In this document: positions 9,542 to 19,419 of the stretch, in pieces
Numbering within the stretch: the first letter of the stretch is position 1
How the letters are laid out: each line of letters begins with the position of its first letter
Notes under the pieces: model-generated
What the model was told of the DNA's origin: nothing
Database searches by the model: none
What the model saw: only the letters and a program-made list of their open reading frames with translations
Assembly (NCBI GenBank): GCA_023212695.1
Contig: JALCCG010000176.1
Location: 1-45,128, forward strand
DNA: 45,128 nucleotides
From: Sporisorium sorghi
Taxonomy: Eukaryota > Basidiomycota > Ustilaginomycetes > Ustilaginales > Ustilaginaceae
Direction: 5' to 3'
Position numbers and translations under genes: made by a program

Positions 9542-11662
9542 TCAATAGAAATTGCACTGCCCCGGCCTGGTCGCACACCACTGCGGCTGCAGCGGTTCAG
9601 CCCTCACACCCATCTCGAGCAGCCTCCACCTCAAATCCAACATCCTCGGCAGCGCCTCGACCTTATCCCGCTTCACCTGGCCCACCATCTCACCCGTCCA
9701 CCAGATCTCCGCGCCCGCCGCGGCCCTGGGCCACACCTTGGCATCCAAGTTAGCCGGGTCGATCTGCTCGCTCCACACGGCGTGTTCTCCGCCGACAAAC
9801 CTGTCCCTGACGCGCTTGGCGGCCTGCTGGTCTCCACCCAAGGTAGCCGTGGCATTCGCGATCGTAGCCGAGGGGTCGAACGAGTACGCCTGCTGCCACG
9901 AGACGTAGGGGCACCAGTTGTTGCCCGTGTAGTTGCCGAGGAAGTTGGATCCGCCGCAGTCGAGGTAGAAGTACGAGTAGGGCGCCAGGACGATATCGAC
10001 ATCCGGGTTGTTCTTGAGCGCGATCGCCGAGTTGTTGGCATCGTTCCACACTTCAACCAGCGATCCGGGCGCAAGCGTCTTGGCGACCGTGGGGAACTTG
10101 ACGGCCATCTCCTCCCACACCATACAACGCTTGCCGCTCGACGAAGTCACATTAGTGACCAACGACATGAACGGCTTGAGGTACGGCTCCATGTTGGCCT
10201 CGCTCGACAAATTCCAGCAGTGGAAATTGGGCTCGTCCCCACCCGACGAGACGTACAGCGACTTGGACAGCGACGAAGTCTTGCGCAGCAGCGCAGACAC
10301 AAAGTCGCTGATGGGCTGCGGGATGGTAAACTTGTCGACGGGGGTAGTGTCGAGCTCGGTGCTGTTGGACACGAGTCGCAGCTGACCCGAAGGCGGCTCG
10401 GCGGCCACCGTCTGCCAGTCGGGCGAGTTGGGGCAAGCCATGAGCGCACCATTGTCAAGAGCCTCGACACCAGAAAGCATGTGCGACGGCATATCCGTCT
10501 CGATGATGACATTGATACCCCTGGCAGCAGCGTACTCGATAATACCCTTGATGTCGTCCTCGGTGTAGACCATCCTGACCACCTCTCCGCCCTCGCTCTG
10601 GAACCAACCGTACGAGCCCTTCTCGGCAAGAATACTCAGGTCCGTGCCCTTGCTCGAACCCGAACCAGCATCCTTGTTGAAAGCCAGAGGGAACGACTGA
10701 GTATCGGTAGCATGCCAGTGGAGCTGGTTGAGCTTGACGAACGACATGGTGTCGATGAGCTTGCGGATGGTGGGGATGTCGAACCAGTTGCGCGCCGTGT
10801 CGAGCATCAGACCTCGGTAAGGGTAGGCAGGGCGATCCGAGATGGTGATGGGCACGCCACGAATGTAACGCTGACTCTCAGCCTTACCAGCGTGCTGCGG
10901 AGGAAGAGCGTAGATGAGCTGCAGCAGCGTCTGCAGACCGCGGAGCGCACCGAGAGAGGTGTACGAGGTGAGCTGGATCGAGGCGCCATTCGAGGGAACC
11001 TCGAGGCGGTACATCTCGGCATCGAGGAAGCCGAGATCAGCAGGTGCGTACTTGTCGGTCTCGAGGTTGAGCGGCTTAGACGAGACGTTGTAGCTCAACT
11101 CTTTGATGGCATAGTTTGCGATACTGCAAGCGTTGCTCCAGGCACCAGCGTCCTTGCCCTGGTCCGGAGCGTATCCCTCCGGCTGACTCTGTCTGGTCTC
11201 GAGCTCGAGGTCGTCGAAAGCGTTCTTCCTGCCCTGGAAAGGCTGCTGCAGAGCCCTGGGCTTGAGAGCGGCGTTGTTGGCCTCGTCGACTTTGCGCTTG
11301 CCAACACAAGGGTTGGGCTTAGTATCAGGCATGAGCTCGAGCACCTTGATCTGCACGCTAGCGATGAGAGGAGCCTTGGAGACGCCCTCGCGGTATTTTT
11401 CACCGCGATCAGGGATGAGCTCCCACAAATCGACGGTGTTGGCCAGCTTGGCAGCAGCCGTAATGGCATCGTTCAGATCCGAGGGGACGCGAGACTGGTC
11501 GGTTCCATCGACGAGCTGGAAGCGAAGGTCGCTCGCGATGCGAGCAAACGTGTCGTCCTTGTTCACGGCATAGTTGGCCGGGTGAGGCCAGAGAGCGTGG
11601 GCGGAGAGGGCGCCGAGGAGGCAGGCTGAGACCAGCAGAGTGGCCGAGCGAGCGCACCACAT
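9542..11662 (-). CDS. Secreted beta-N-acetylhexosaminidase, GH20
   Basis: The 706-residue enzyme has a signal peptide (about 1-23), a GH20b-like N-terminal domain that includes the substrate-independent fold up to about residue 270, and the catalytic barrel. Barrel signatures are YPYRGLMLDTARNWF (281-294), HWHATDTQSFP (315-325) and GGDEPN with the Asp-Glu catalytic pair D476/E477. In GH20 the Asp orients the substrate N-acetyl group for assisted catalysis and the Glu is the acid/base. The enzyme releases terminal GlcNAc/GalNAc from chitin oligomers and glycoproteins outside the cell. It is somewhat longer than many fungal homologues (about 600 residues), partly through a linker near 110-175. 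No intron is needed. The coding-strand leader is CT-rich. Confidence 0.95.
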   Translation of the reverse strand: MWCARSATLLVSACLLGALSAHALWPHPANYAVNKDDTFARIASDLRFQLVDGTDQSRVPSDLNDAITAAAKLANTVDLWELIPDRGEKYREGVSKAPLIASVQIKVLELMPDTKPNPCVGKRKVDEANNAALKPRALQQPFQGRKNAFDDLELETRQSQPEGYAPDQGKDAGAWSNACSIANYAIKELSYNVSSKPLNLETDKYAPADLGFLDAEMYRLEVPSNGASIQLTSYTSLGALRGLQTLLQLIYALPPQHAGKAESQRYIRGVPITISDRPAYPYRGLMLDTARNWFDIPTIRKLIDTMSFVKLNQLHWHATDTQSFPLAFNKDAGSGSSKGTDLSILAEKGSYGWFQSEGGEVVRMVYTEDDIKGIIEYAAARGINVIIETDMPSHMLSGVEALDNGALMACPNSPDWQTVAAEPPSGQLRLVSNSTELDTTPVDKFTIPQPISDFVSALLRKTSSLSKSLYVSSGGDEPNFHCWNLSSEANMEPYLKPFMSLVTNVTSSSGKRCMVWEEMAVKFPTVAKTLAPGSLVEVWNDANNSAIALKNNPDVDIVLAPYSYFYLDCGGSNFLGNYTGNNWCPYVSWQQAYSFDPSATIANATATLGGDQQAAKRVRDRFVGGEHAVWSEQIDPANLDAKVWPRAAAGAEIWWTGEMVGQVKRDKVEALPRMLDLRWRLLEMGVRAEPLQPQWCATRPGQCNFY

Positions 11663-12487
11663 GACTGGCAGTTGGAGAGAAGAAGAAGAAGAAAGAGAAG
11701 GAAGGGGGGGGGAAATGGAGGGAAGAGAGGTAGGTGAGTTGATGGATGAGATGCGAACCGAGTCGTCGCAAGTCGCACTTTATGTACCTTTTCGAGCGGC
11801 GCCGATTGCCTTGATGAGCATGGCTATGGCTAAGGAGGAAGGAAAGCAAAGTGGCTGGAGAGAGAGGGACCGTGAGGTGGGTTCCGAGATGAAAGTCAGG
11901 TCGGATTTCGGAGGAGCACTGATACGTATCCCACGCTTCCACCGAACGGGCCCCCTCCTTTGTCCAGAGTGGGGGTTCGACACCACCAAAGGCAGTGCAA
12001 CTGCATCACACATGCAACCGGTGTGCGAAGCGAGGTGTTCCCGCAGGAAAGATCGGATCGTGTTGGCGAGAAAAAGACAAACACATGCTAAAAGATGCAT
12101 TCCTCGTCGAGCTCGGCCCGTTCCAAAGCGAGCGACGTTCGACTGAAGAAAGCCGCCCACATACGCAGCGCAATGCAGCACACAGAACAGTGTGACCGCT
12201 GACCGCTGACCGCTGTTTGACAGCTGCAGTTGTCCAAGAGTTTAGGCTCGTGTGCGTGCATAAACCCTTTCTTTCAGGGTCTTCACCGCAGAATGCAAGT
12301 CTCGGACATGGCCGCCGACGGCCCCGGAGGTGATCTTTTCGACACTGGTGCATCAGTGGGGACGCTGAATTGCACAGCATCGCATCGCAATGTTGGGGTT
12401 GCGGTGGCGGTGTGTCACTGATGAGAATGCAGGGCTTAGGGGCGGCGGTTGCGGTGGGAAACCCGGGATAAAGGGGGAGTCGAGCCT
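11663..12487. other. Intergenic region, hexosaminidase promoter and dehydrogenase 3' flank
   Basis: About 825 bases. They include a purine-rich patch at 11676-11730 directly upstream of the hexosaminidase, three copies of the heptamer GACCGCT at about 12194-12214, and GGCGGTTGCGGTGG-type simple sequence near 12400-12455. I see no conserved reading frame. A GGTTCGACACC string at 11976-11986 resembles a Pol III B box but has no tRNA fold around it. Confidence 0.5.
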
Positions 12488-14083
12488 CTAATACGACTTT
12501 GGAAGTCTGAGAACATGTTGTCCAAGGTAGTTGAGCACCATCTCGCGGCTGTTCGTCACGCATCGTACCCACACGGAACACAAGGCGATGAGTGGGCTTG
12601 TCAGTACAAAGCCTCCAACCAGGGGGGCCACATATACACGGGAGCCGGCTTCGACTTACCTGACCGGTGCGAGACGAGGCACGAGACTGCAGAGATCGAA
12701 ATGAGAGTTTTTGTCGCAACGTCAGCTCCGTCTCTGTCGCTATGTCTCGGCGATACTGTTCACTCACACTTCGCGGAGGTATCTCTCGACATGGTAAGAC
12801 TTTGCATACCCCATCCCGCCCAACGTCATCACCGCGGTCTCGCACGCAGCATACCCCGCTTCCGCCGCCATGTACTTGGCTGCGTTCGCCTGCGCACCCG
12901 CATCGGGCGCCCTTTCATCGTACATGCTCGCAGCAGCATACGTCAGGTGTCTCGCCGCCTCCAACTGAGCCCAGCTTTTCGCTAGAGGATGCTGTATCGC
13001 CTGCATCGCGCCAATCGCTTTACCGAACACCACCCTCTCGCCTGCGTACTGTACCGCCTTTTTGAGCGCAGCGTAGCCCGTGCCCAGCGCCTCGCCCGCC
13101 AGCAGGCAGCGTTCGGCGTTCATGCCGTGCAGCACGTACTTGAACCCCTTTGCTTCCTCACCGATCAGGCAGTCGGCAGGGATATCGAAATCGTCGAACC
13201 AGACCTCGTTGGCGTCGACCGCGTTGCCGCCCATCTTTGCAATCTTTCGCATCTCCACGCCCTTGGCTAGCTGCACCTTACCCTCATTCCGGGGTGTGTT
13301 GGGCACGTTGCGCAGCGGCGCGAAGAACAGACTCAACCCCGAGCTCCTCGATCCGGGCTCCGGCTCCGACGTGCGCGCTAGCAGCACCACGTGCGACGCC
13401 ACCTGCGCCGACGACGTCCAGATCTTGCTCCCGTTGACCACGTATCGATCGCCGCGCCGCGCCGCCCGCGTGCGCAGCCTGAGCGTCTCCGACCCCGTCC
13501 CCGCCTCCGTGATCCCGAAGCACGACCGAATACGTCCGTCCATCATCCGCGGCAGCCACTCGGCCTGCTGTGCGGGCGTGGCGAACTCGATGATCGGCAT
13601 GAGCGGGTAGATGTTCGCATGGATCGACTGCGCACCTGCCACGGCGGCGCCCGATTCGGCGATGGTCTGCAGCATCACTGTCGCCTCTGAGATGCCCAGG
13701 CCCGCACCGCCCAGGGACTCGGGCATGCAGATGCCGATCCAGCGCCCGGCGGAGAGCGCGTCGTACAGCTCGTGTGGGTACGAGGCGGATTGGTCCTTGC
13801 GCGCCCAGTAGTCGTCGTCGAACTGGGCGCAGACCGCTTGGATTGCACGTCGAACGTCCACCTGCGACTCGGTGAGGCCTTGCTCCGACATGCCTGTGAA
13901 CTCTGCCGCCTGCCTCGGGGTGACGCTGGCTGATGCGAAGCCTCTTTGGCGCGCCGCGGTCCAGCTCGTTGTCATCCCACCGATGAGATTTGCAGTCCGA
14001 GCGGATCTGGTGATCGTCGAAGTGGTTCGCATTACAGTAGGCGTCGACCTGAAAGCAGCGTTCATCGTCTTTGGCGCGAGCAT
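12488..14083 (-). CDS. Acyl-CoA dehydrogenase, probably mitochondrial; exons 14083-12768, 12686-12660, 12548-12488
   Basis: This FAD-dependent enzyme introduces the alpha-beta double bond in acyl-CoA. The main open frame contains the family blocks PESLGGAGLG, CFGITEAGTGSE and NGSKIWTSS, and VERYLREV at its 3' end, but it stops before the usual C-terminus. Splicing restores it. A GTGAGT...CTGAC...CTGCAG intron (12687-12767), a 27-nt exon, and a GTAAGT...TACTGAC...GAACAG intron (12549-12659) yield REVLVPRLAPVSREM and then VLNYLGQHVLRLPKSY with TAG at 12490-12488, a typical ACAD end. The joined length is 467 residues. I chose the ATG at 14083; upstream in-frame codons include no ATG. The first 50 or so residues are rich in Arg/Ser/Thr without acidic residues, like a mitochondrial presequence. 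Substrate chain length is unknown. Confidence 0.9.
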
Positions 14084-14436
14084 CGTGGATCGACTGAGTG
14101 GCGTGTTGACGCTATTGTCGAGCGAGAAATGTGCTAATGATGGTGGACCGTGAACAAAGCCTTCACGTCCAACGCACCGGCGTCTAAATGTCGCACCTCG
14201 AATGCCGGGGGGGGGGGATCCATCTCGCCGTCTCCGCCGCCTCAACCCCGCTCTTGCGAGTACAGAAGCCGTCTACCACAGATGCCCTCTGCTACTTGCT
14301 CGCTCAAACACTCAGCTCCCAGTCTCAATCCACACGCTCGCGAGCAAGTCAATCCTGAATCCGTTCCATTCCAAAGATGCAGCACTACACAAAGCAACGG
14401 AACCATGAAAAAAGGTGATAGCAGCGCGACCCCCTC
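14084..14436. other. Intergenic region between the dehydrogenase and the PXB-DUF3818 gene
   Basis: About 350 bases containing an 11-12 nt G run near 14206-14218. No gene is recognisable. It holds the dehydrogenase promoter and the 3' flank of the downstream minus-strand gene. Confidence 0.5.
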
Positions 14437-17400
14437 TCACTTGCGACCGAACAGGCTCGGCACCCTGAGCCGCGGGAAGCGCGAAGTCGCATTGCTCAGA
14501 ATGCTCTTGTTCTCGCCCGGGTACGCGCTGGACCCGGCGCCAACACTAGCCGACTCGCTGAACGTAGTCTTGGGCTTCTTCGGTCGCAAGCTGAGCCTGT
14601 TACTCTTGCCGCCGCTGCGCACATCGCTCTGCAGCTGACCCAACACGTCGACCGACTGCCATTCGGGCAGCTTGGAAGCCAGCAGCTCGCTGAACAGCGG
14701 CTGCAGCCGGCGGATGTGCTTGAGGCTTGGCGGAGCGTAACCTACCGACACCTTGGGCACGCGCAACGGTCCAGCCTCCTCCTCGCCCACAAGATGCTGG
14801 TTGAGCGGGTCAAGCTCGTCGAAGAATGCCCAGGGAAAGTCGTACTTCTCGGTACCGCGCACACCGTCCTCGCAGCTGCCGTCGTCGATCTTCTCGCCCG
14901 CATCGGCCATCAGGTCTTGCATCATGGCGTCGATGTCAGCCACTTCGCGACGCAGCTTTTCGTCGGTGATCTCCTCCTCCGACACTCCACCGGGCTGGCC
15001 CGCCTCGGGCTTGCCCAGCAGATAGTTCTTGCGCGACTCGAGCTCGAAGCGCACCTTGCTCCACTTGGTGTACTTGGCCAACCTGTCTGCTTCCGCCAGG
15101 ATCTTCTTGACGTCAGACTCGCTCAGACGCGCGTCCTGCAGGAACTCTTCAAAGTTGATCTCCAAGTTGGGCACGCGTCGATCCGCGGGACGCGCGGGAT
15201 CCGTGGTAGACAGCGCCATGTAGTCCAGACCCAGCTGGCACCAGTCCCAAAGACGCTTCGAGATCGGCGCGCACTCGTGGAACAGCACGTAGAGCGACTG
15301 CTCGTGACGTGCTGCCAGTGCAATGTAAGCCTCGATGCTGTCGTCGCCGCTCTTCTTGACTTCGAGCAGGTCGTCGACGAACTTTTGCAGGTCGCCGAGA
15401 CGCTCGCTGAGGTTGGCGTTCTTGGCAATCGTCCGGATGGCCGGGTAGAAGACCGTCTCGAGCGAGTCCTTGATGATGGCTGGGATCAAACTTCCGCTGG
15501 CAATCTCGACCGCCTGCTCTCTGTCACGGCGCTTGAGACACTCGCGCAGCAGCAATTTGAGCAAAGCAAACTTGCGGGCTCGCGTGTGTTCGGCACCCTG
15601 TGCGCCCCACGATGGCATGGGCGGCTGATCAGCACCCGCCGGCGTCGTCTCGGGATAGGCCAAGTTCAAGTTGCCTCGGTACGGAGAGAGGGCAAAGCAG
15701 CGTTGCAGCTCGAGCACGTGTGCTCCAGCCTCCTTGCTCAGCTTGCCATCCGCTGTGAGAAGGATGGTGGTCAGCACATCATCGCCGCGCCTCCTCGCCT
15801 GGCGCTGCATGTTGCGAGACTCGACTCGATCGCCGCGACGCACGTAGTCCTCGATCTTCTTGGTGAGCTCGGGATCGCCAATCTCCTTGCGCAAAGGTAC
15901 CACGAACTCCTTTTGGATGTACGTCGCCTCCTTTCCGATGACGTAGGAAAACACACGCTGGATGAGCGACTTGGCACCGCCCGGTCTGGCCAGCAGCAGC
16001 GAGAGAATGCCGGAAATCATGGTCTCGGCGTTCGTGTACTTGAGCAGCTGCTTGGCTCCCCAGTACGGAGCGAGCGCATGGATGCCCTTGACCATCTTGA
16101 ACAGGTCATCAGCGTTGGGAGCCGTGACGAACAGGGCATGGAAAATGTACGCGGCACTGATGCGTGCATACTCGACCGAGTTGCGATACTGCGACGGCAG
16201 GTTCTTGACGTTGCCAATGTCGAGGTACGAGATGACTTCCTCCAGACCCGTCTCGCTCTCGATGATGCTCTCCTTGAACGCGCACCAATCGCGGCGCACC
16301 TGGGCCCACTCTTTGCCTGCAGCGCGCCAGAGCCGACCGCCTTCGCCCTCGAACAGGTTGTCGATCTGCTCCATCAGGTCCGGATCAATGCGTTCGGGAC
16401 GGTCAAGGCCGCGCTTGACGGTGCCCTTGCCCCAGTTCTTGCCGACACCCCACTTCTCGCTGCCGGGCTCACCAAGGCCAGGTCCGCGCGTCTCGTCTTG
16501 GCCGCGCACGCCGAACCCACGAGCAACAAAGCTGCCGAGGTATCGTGTGAGTGCCAGCGAGTACAGATGACGCTTGGAAACCTCGCCTCGTTCGAGCAAG
16601 GTCGAGAAATTGCGGGCAGCCATCTCGTCGAAGAAGGGCTGGATGCGTTTCTGCCAGTACTTTTCAGGCGCCTCGTCGAAACCGGGGAAGGAGCGCAGAT
16701 GCACGTGGAAGAGGTGGCGGAGCAGAAGCGGTTCTTGCAGATCCTCGCCCTCGCGCATCGCATCGTCGTTTGCGTAAGGGTCGCGAGCAGCGCCTGCATG
16801 GTCGCCGGCGTCCTCGCCGCGCTCGAACGTCTTGACGCGAGTCAGCTTGGGGCGATGGCTGGAGAAGGGATAGCCATACTCGGTGAGCGCGCCGAGCTTC
16901 TCGAGTTCCTTCCACTCGCTCTGCATCTGGAGCATGATCAGCGCCTTGAGCAGGTAGTGGCGCTGCTGAGGCGAGAGAGGCGGGACGCCAGCGGTGCGCA
17001 GCTTGGCGGCTCCCCTGGCAGGACGACGGCTGGCTCGTCGAGCCTCGGCGTTGGCTTCGCGCTCGCGTTCCTGTTCGCGTACAGCGAGCAGACGTCGCTC
17101 CTCGGCCTCCTCCTTTTCGCGGATGGCACGGTCGCGAGCCTGGGACTCTTGCTCTCGCTTGCGTTCGAGCTCTGCCAGCCTGGCCTCCTTCTTCCGTGTC
17201 TTTTCGCTGCGCTTGGCCTCCTTGGCGGCCAGAGCAGCGGCAGCGGCAGCGGCCGAGGCTTCTTGCTTGGCTCTTCGTTTCTCGGCGGAACGATCGGCTT
17301 TGGCGGCGCGTGCTTCCGCGTCGGCAGCCTTTTTATCTTGCTCGGCTGGCAGTTTGGCAGCTCTGCGCTGTTCCTTCTCAGCTTGAGCGCTGCGCTTGGC

Positions 17401-19419
17401 TGCCAGCGTGCCAGCACCCACCGTGGCTGCTCCTCCAGCGAGAGCAGCGATGGCTGCAGCAGGAGTAGCTCGTGAGGGTGTTCGCGTTGGCGTTGGGGTT
17501 GCATCGACCTCTTCCTCTTCCGTTTCGTCCTCGTCGTCATCTTCACTGTCGTCGGAGCCGTCAGATTCAGATTGCACTTTAGCCTCTGCAGCTGAGGGTG
17601 CTGCGGGCGGTGCAGCAGCAGGGGTCTTGCGACTGAAGCTCATGTAACCTTTGGGCGCAGCGCGTCCGTTGGTGCTGGTAGCGACAAGCTTGGAGCTGGA
17701 TGTGGAAGCAGCGGCGCCTGCAGGAGCGACGGCAGCTTGCGCAATGGCAGGCGCAGGCTTGGAAGCAGATTCGAGTCCTTCCGAGGTCTGTTCGGTGCTT
17801 TCATTATCCGAGTCGTCTTCGTCGTCGTCCGAGTCTTCGTCATCATCGCTGGTGGTGTCTGCCACCTTTTGAGCGGGAGGAGCGGTGACCGGTGCTGCCT
17901 TTCCGGTCTGAGCAGGCTTGGCGGAGTTGGCCACGATGATGGGAATGGCGTCGTCGTCATGCACGTCTGCAGGCTCGGCATCGTCTGGGAGCGAAACGTC
18001 CGAGTCGGAAGAGCCGTCGCTCTCGCTCTCGCTCTCGACGTCCTGATCACGCTTGTCCGGTTTACCGTTGCGATCTTGTCTCTTGATCGCGTTGGCAGCA
18101 ACAGCACCTGCGGACACACCGGTGACGGCAGCCAGAGCAGCATCGCGGGTGGCCTTTTGAGGCGCAGCGCCAGAGCGACGACGAGCATCGTCTTTGGGCC
18201 GCGACTGCGACTGCGGTCTAGCCTGAGATCGCGAACGCACAACGGCGTCGGTGCGAGACACCATGGGCAGATGGCGGTCGCGAGTGCGCGAACGCTCGCG
18301 GTCCATGCTCCTTCTGACGGCGCTTTCGCTTCGCTCGAGACCGACGCCCTTGGACGTGCGACTTCGAGGCTGCGAAGCTGAGGTGCGCGAACCACGATCG
18401 TCTCTGTACCAGCGCGGGTCGGATTCGTTGTAGCCTTTGGTTGCTTGATTGGCAGCACTGCGGCGCTTTTGCATGGCGAGAAGCATCTCTTCCTCCTCGA
18501 TACGTGCAAGTTCGATCTCGTCGTCGTCACGTCGGCTGGTTGGCTGGAGATTGCTATATCGGTTGAGACGGGACGACGATCTCTCCATACGAGGCGCAGA
18601 TGCATCTGCTCTGTCACGGCCGCCTCCCGAGGTTCGACTGAGTACGCGGTCGAGCATGCCGCCGCTGCGTCCGGTGGACGATTGAGACTTGGAGGCGGAC
18701 CGACCGAGGTCGCGTTGGGAGTACAAAGGAAGATCGTCACGGCGAGCTTCGGGAGTGTCGTAGGAGCTTGGCTTGGCGGATGATCTGACGCTGGATTTAC
18801 GGCGGTAGTCTTCGCCTAGATCGCCGTGAGAGACGGAACGAGGGGCTGGACGTTTGCTGTAGCTAGCGTTGGAAAAGTCTTCGTAAGGTTCAGGTTGGCG
18901 GTAAGGATCGCTCTCCTGACGACGATGGCCATTGAGGGGAGCGCGCGGCACGTCTTGGCGACGACAAGATCTGGCCTTCTGTTGGCGGGCCGAGCGAGGA
19001 TCGTCTCCAGAGTCTTCTTCGTCGAGGTCGTCGAGGTCGCGACGATCGCGTCGGTCGCGATCATCGTCAAAGTCGGGCAGAGCGGGCCTGCGATAGCTGC
19101 TTGCGCGAGATCGAGAGACAGGAAGGCTTTCGACCCTGCGTCGCGAATCTTGGCGTGCGTCGAGGTCGTCGTACTGACGAGAAGATCGATCGCGTCGAGG
19201 TGGATCGTTGTAGGCATCTTGATCAGCTGCAGCGCGTCTGGGGTTGAAGGATCGCTCGCTAGGTCTGCGGCCCGAGACGTTGCTGTCCCTGCGCGAGCGT
19301 GGGAAGGTCTGCTGGAAAGTGGGACTGGTGGGCTCAGGGACGGGGTCACGCGGTGGCAAACCCATGGAGCTGATGATGCGACTTCTGTCCGGCTGAGGAC
19401 GGCGTAGTCTAGCAGACAT
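14437..19419 (-). CDS. Large PXB-DUF3818 protein (relative of yeast Ypr097w/Lec1), PX domain not seen
   Basis: The 1660-residue intronless protein has two halves. Residues 1-800 are low complexity: Arg/Ser/Asp-rich at the start, acidic Ser/Asp/Glu runs at about 460-650, then a charged Lys/Arg/Glu/Ala segment (about 670-810) likely to form a long helix or coiled coil. From about 815, LSPQQRHYLLKALIMLQMQ and the following 140 residues match the PX-associated (PXB) domain. From about 1010 to 1460 (LMEQIDNLFEG, VEYARISAAYIFHALF, PGGAKSLIQRVFSYVIG) it matches DUF3818. In the fungal Ypr097w/Lec1 family, linked to sterol and lipid distribution, a phosphoinositide-binding PX domain normally lies between these two. 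Here only about 40 residues separate them. Role is inferred: membrane or lipid organisation. The ATG at 19419 is the first in frame. Confidence 0.8.
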   Translation of the reverse strand: MSARLRRPQPDRSRIISSMGLPPRDPVPEPTSPTFQQTFPRSRRDSNVSGRRPSERSFNPRRAAADQDAYNDPPRRDRSSRQYDDLDARQDSRRRVESLPVSRSRASSYRRPALPDFDDDRDRRDRRDLDDLDEEDSGDDPRSARQQKARSCRRQDVPRAPLNGHRRQESDPYRQPEPYEDFSNASYSKRPAPRSVSHGDLGEDYRRKSSVRSSAKPSSYDTPEARRDDLPLYSQRDLGRSASKSQSSTGRSGGMLDRVLSRTSGGGRDRADASAPRMERSSSRLNRYSNLQPTSRRDDDEIELARIEEEEMLLAMQKRRSAANQATKGYNESDPRWYRDDRGSRTSASQPRSRTSKGVGLERSESAVRRSMDRERSRTRDRHLPMVSRTDAVVRSRSQARPQSQSRPKDDARRRSGAAPQKATRDAALAAVTGVSAGAVAANAIKRQDRNGKPDKRDQDVESESESDGSSDSDVSLPDDAEPADVHDDDAIPIIVANSAKPAQTGKAAPVTAPPAQKVADTTSDDDEDSDDDEDDSDNESTEQTSEGLESASKPAPAIAQAAVAPAGAAASTSSSKLVATSTNGRAAPKGYMSFSRKTPAAAPPAAPSAAEAKVQSESDGSDDSEDDDEDETEEEEVDATPTPTRTPSRATPAAAIAALAGGAATVGAGTLAAKRSAQAEKEQRRAAKLPAEQDKKAADAEARAAKADRSAEKRRAKQEASAAAAAAALAAKEAKRSEKTRKKEARLAELERKREQESQARDRAIREKEEAEERRLLAVREQEREREANAEARRASRRPARGAAKLRTAGVPPLSPQQRHYLLKALIMLQMQSEWKELEKLGALTEYGYPFSSHRPKLTRVKTFERGEDAGDHAGAARDPYANDDAMREGEDLQEPLLLRHLFHVHLRSFPGFDEAPEKYWQKRIQPFFDEMAARNFSTLLERGEVSKRHLYSLALTRYLGSFVARGFGVRGQDETRGPGLGEPGSEKWGVGKNWGKGTVKRGLDRPERIDPDLMEQIDNLFEGEGGRLWRAAGKEWAQVRRDWCAFKESIIESETGLEEVISYLDIGNVKNLPSQYRNSVEYARISAAYIFHALFVTAPNADDLFKMVKGIHALAPYWGAKQLLKYTNAETMISGILSLLLARPGGAKSLIQRVFSYVIGKEATYIQKEFVVPLRKEIGDPELTKKIEDYVRRGDRVESRNMQRQARRRGDDVLTTILLTADGKLSKEAGAHVLELQRCFALSPYRGNLNLAYPETTPAGADQPPMPSWGAQGAEHTRARKFALLKLLLRECLKRRDREQAVEIASGSLIPAIIKDSLETVFYPAIRTIAKNANLSERLGDLQKFVDDLLEVKKSGDDSIEAYIALAARHEQSLYVLFHECAPISKRLWDWCQLGLDYMALSTTDPARPADRRVPNLEINFEEFLQDARLSESDVKKILAEADRLAKYTKWSKVRFELESRKNYLLGKPEAGQPGGVSEEEITDEKLRREVADIDAMMQDLMADAGEKIDDGSCEDGVRGTEKYDFPWAFFDELDPLNQHLVGEEEAGPLRVPKVSVGYAPPSLKHIRRLQPLFSELLASKLPEWQSVDVLGQLQSDVRSGGKSNRLSLRPKKPKTTFSESASVGAGSSAYPGENKSILSNATSRFPRLRVPSLFGRK

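Noticed and set aside
9434..11629. 731-codon plus-strand open frame opposite the hexosaminidase gene
   Set aside because: It is exactly antisense to a well-supported GH20 gene, lacks any recognisable motif and is rich in Arg/Leu/Val, as expected from the reverse of GC-rich codon usage. The same applies to the long antisense frames at 14716-17475, 7329-8513, 1380-2564 and 40106-40975.
11960..12000. GGTTCGACACC string resembling a tRNA B box
   Set aside because: The flanking bases do not form a proper T stem, and I found no A box, anticodon arm or acceptor stem around it.
12764..14245. Dehydrogenase start at the far upstream end of the open frame (14245)
   Set aside because: That codon is TTG, and no in-frame ATG occurs until 14083, which is followed by a good mitochondrial-type presequence.
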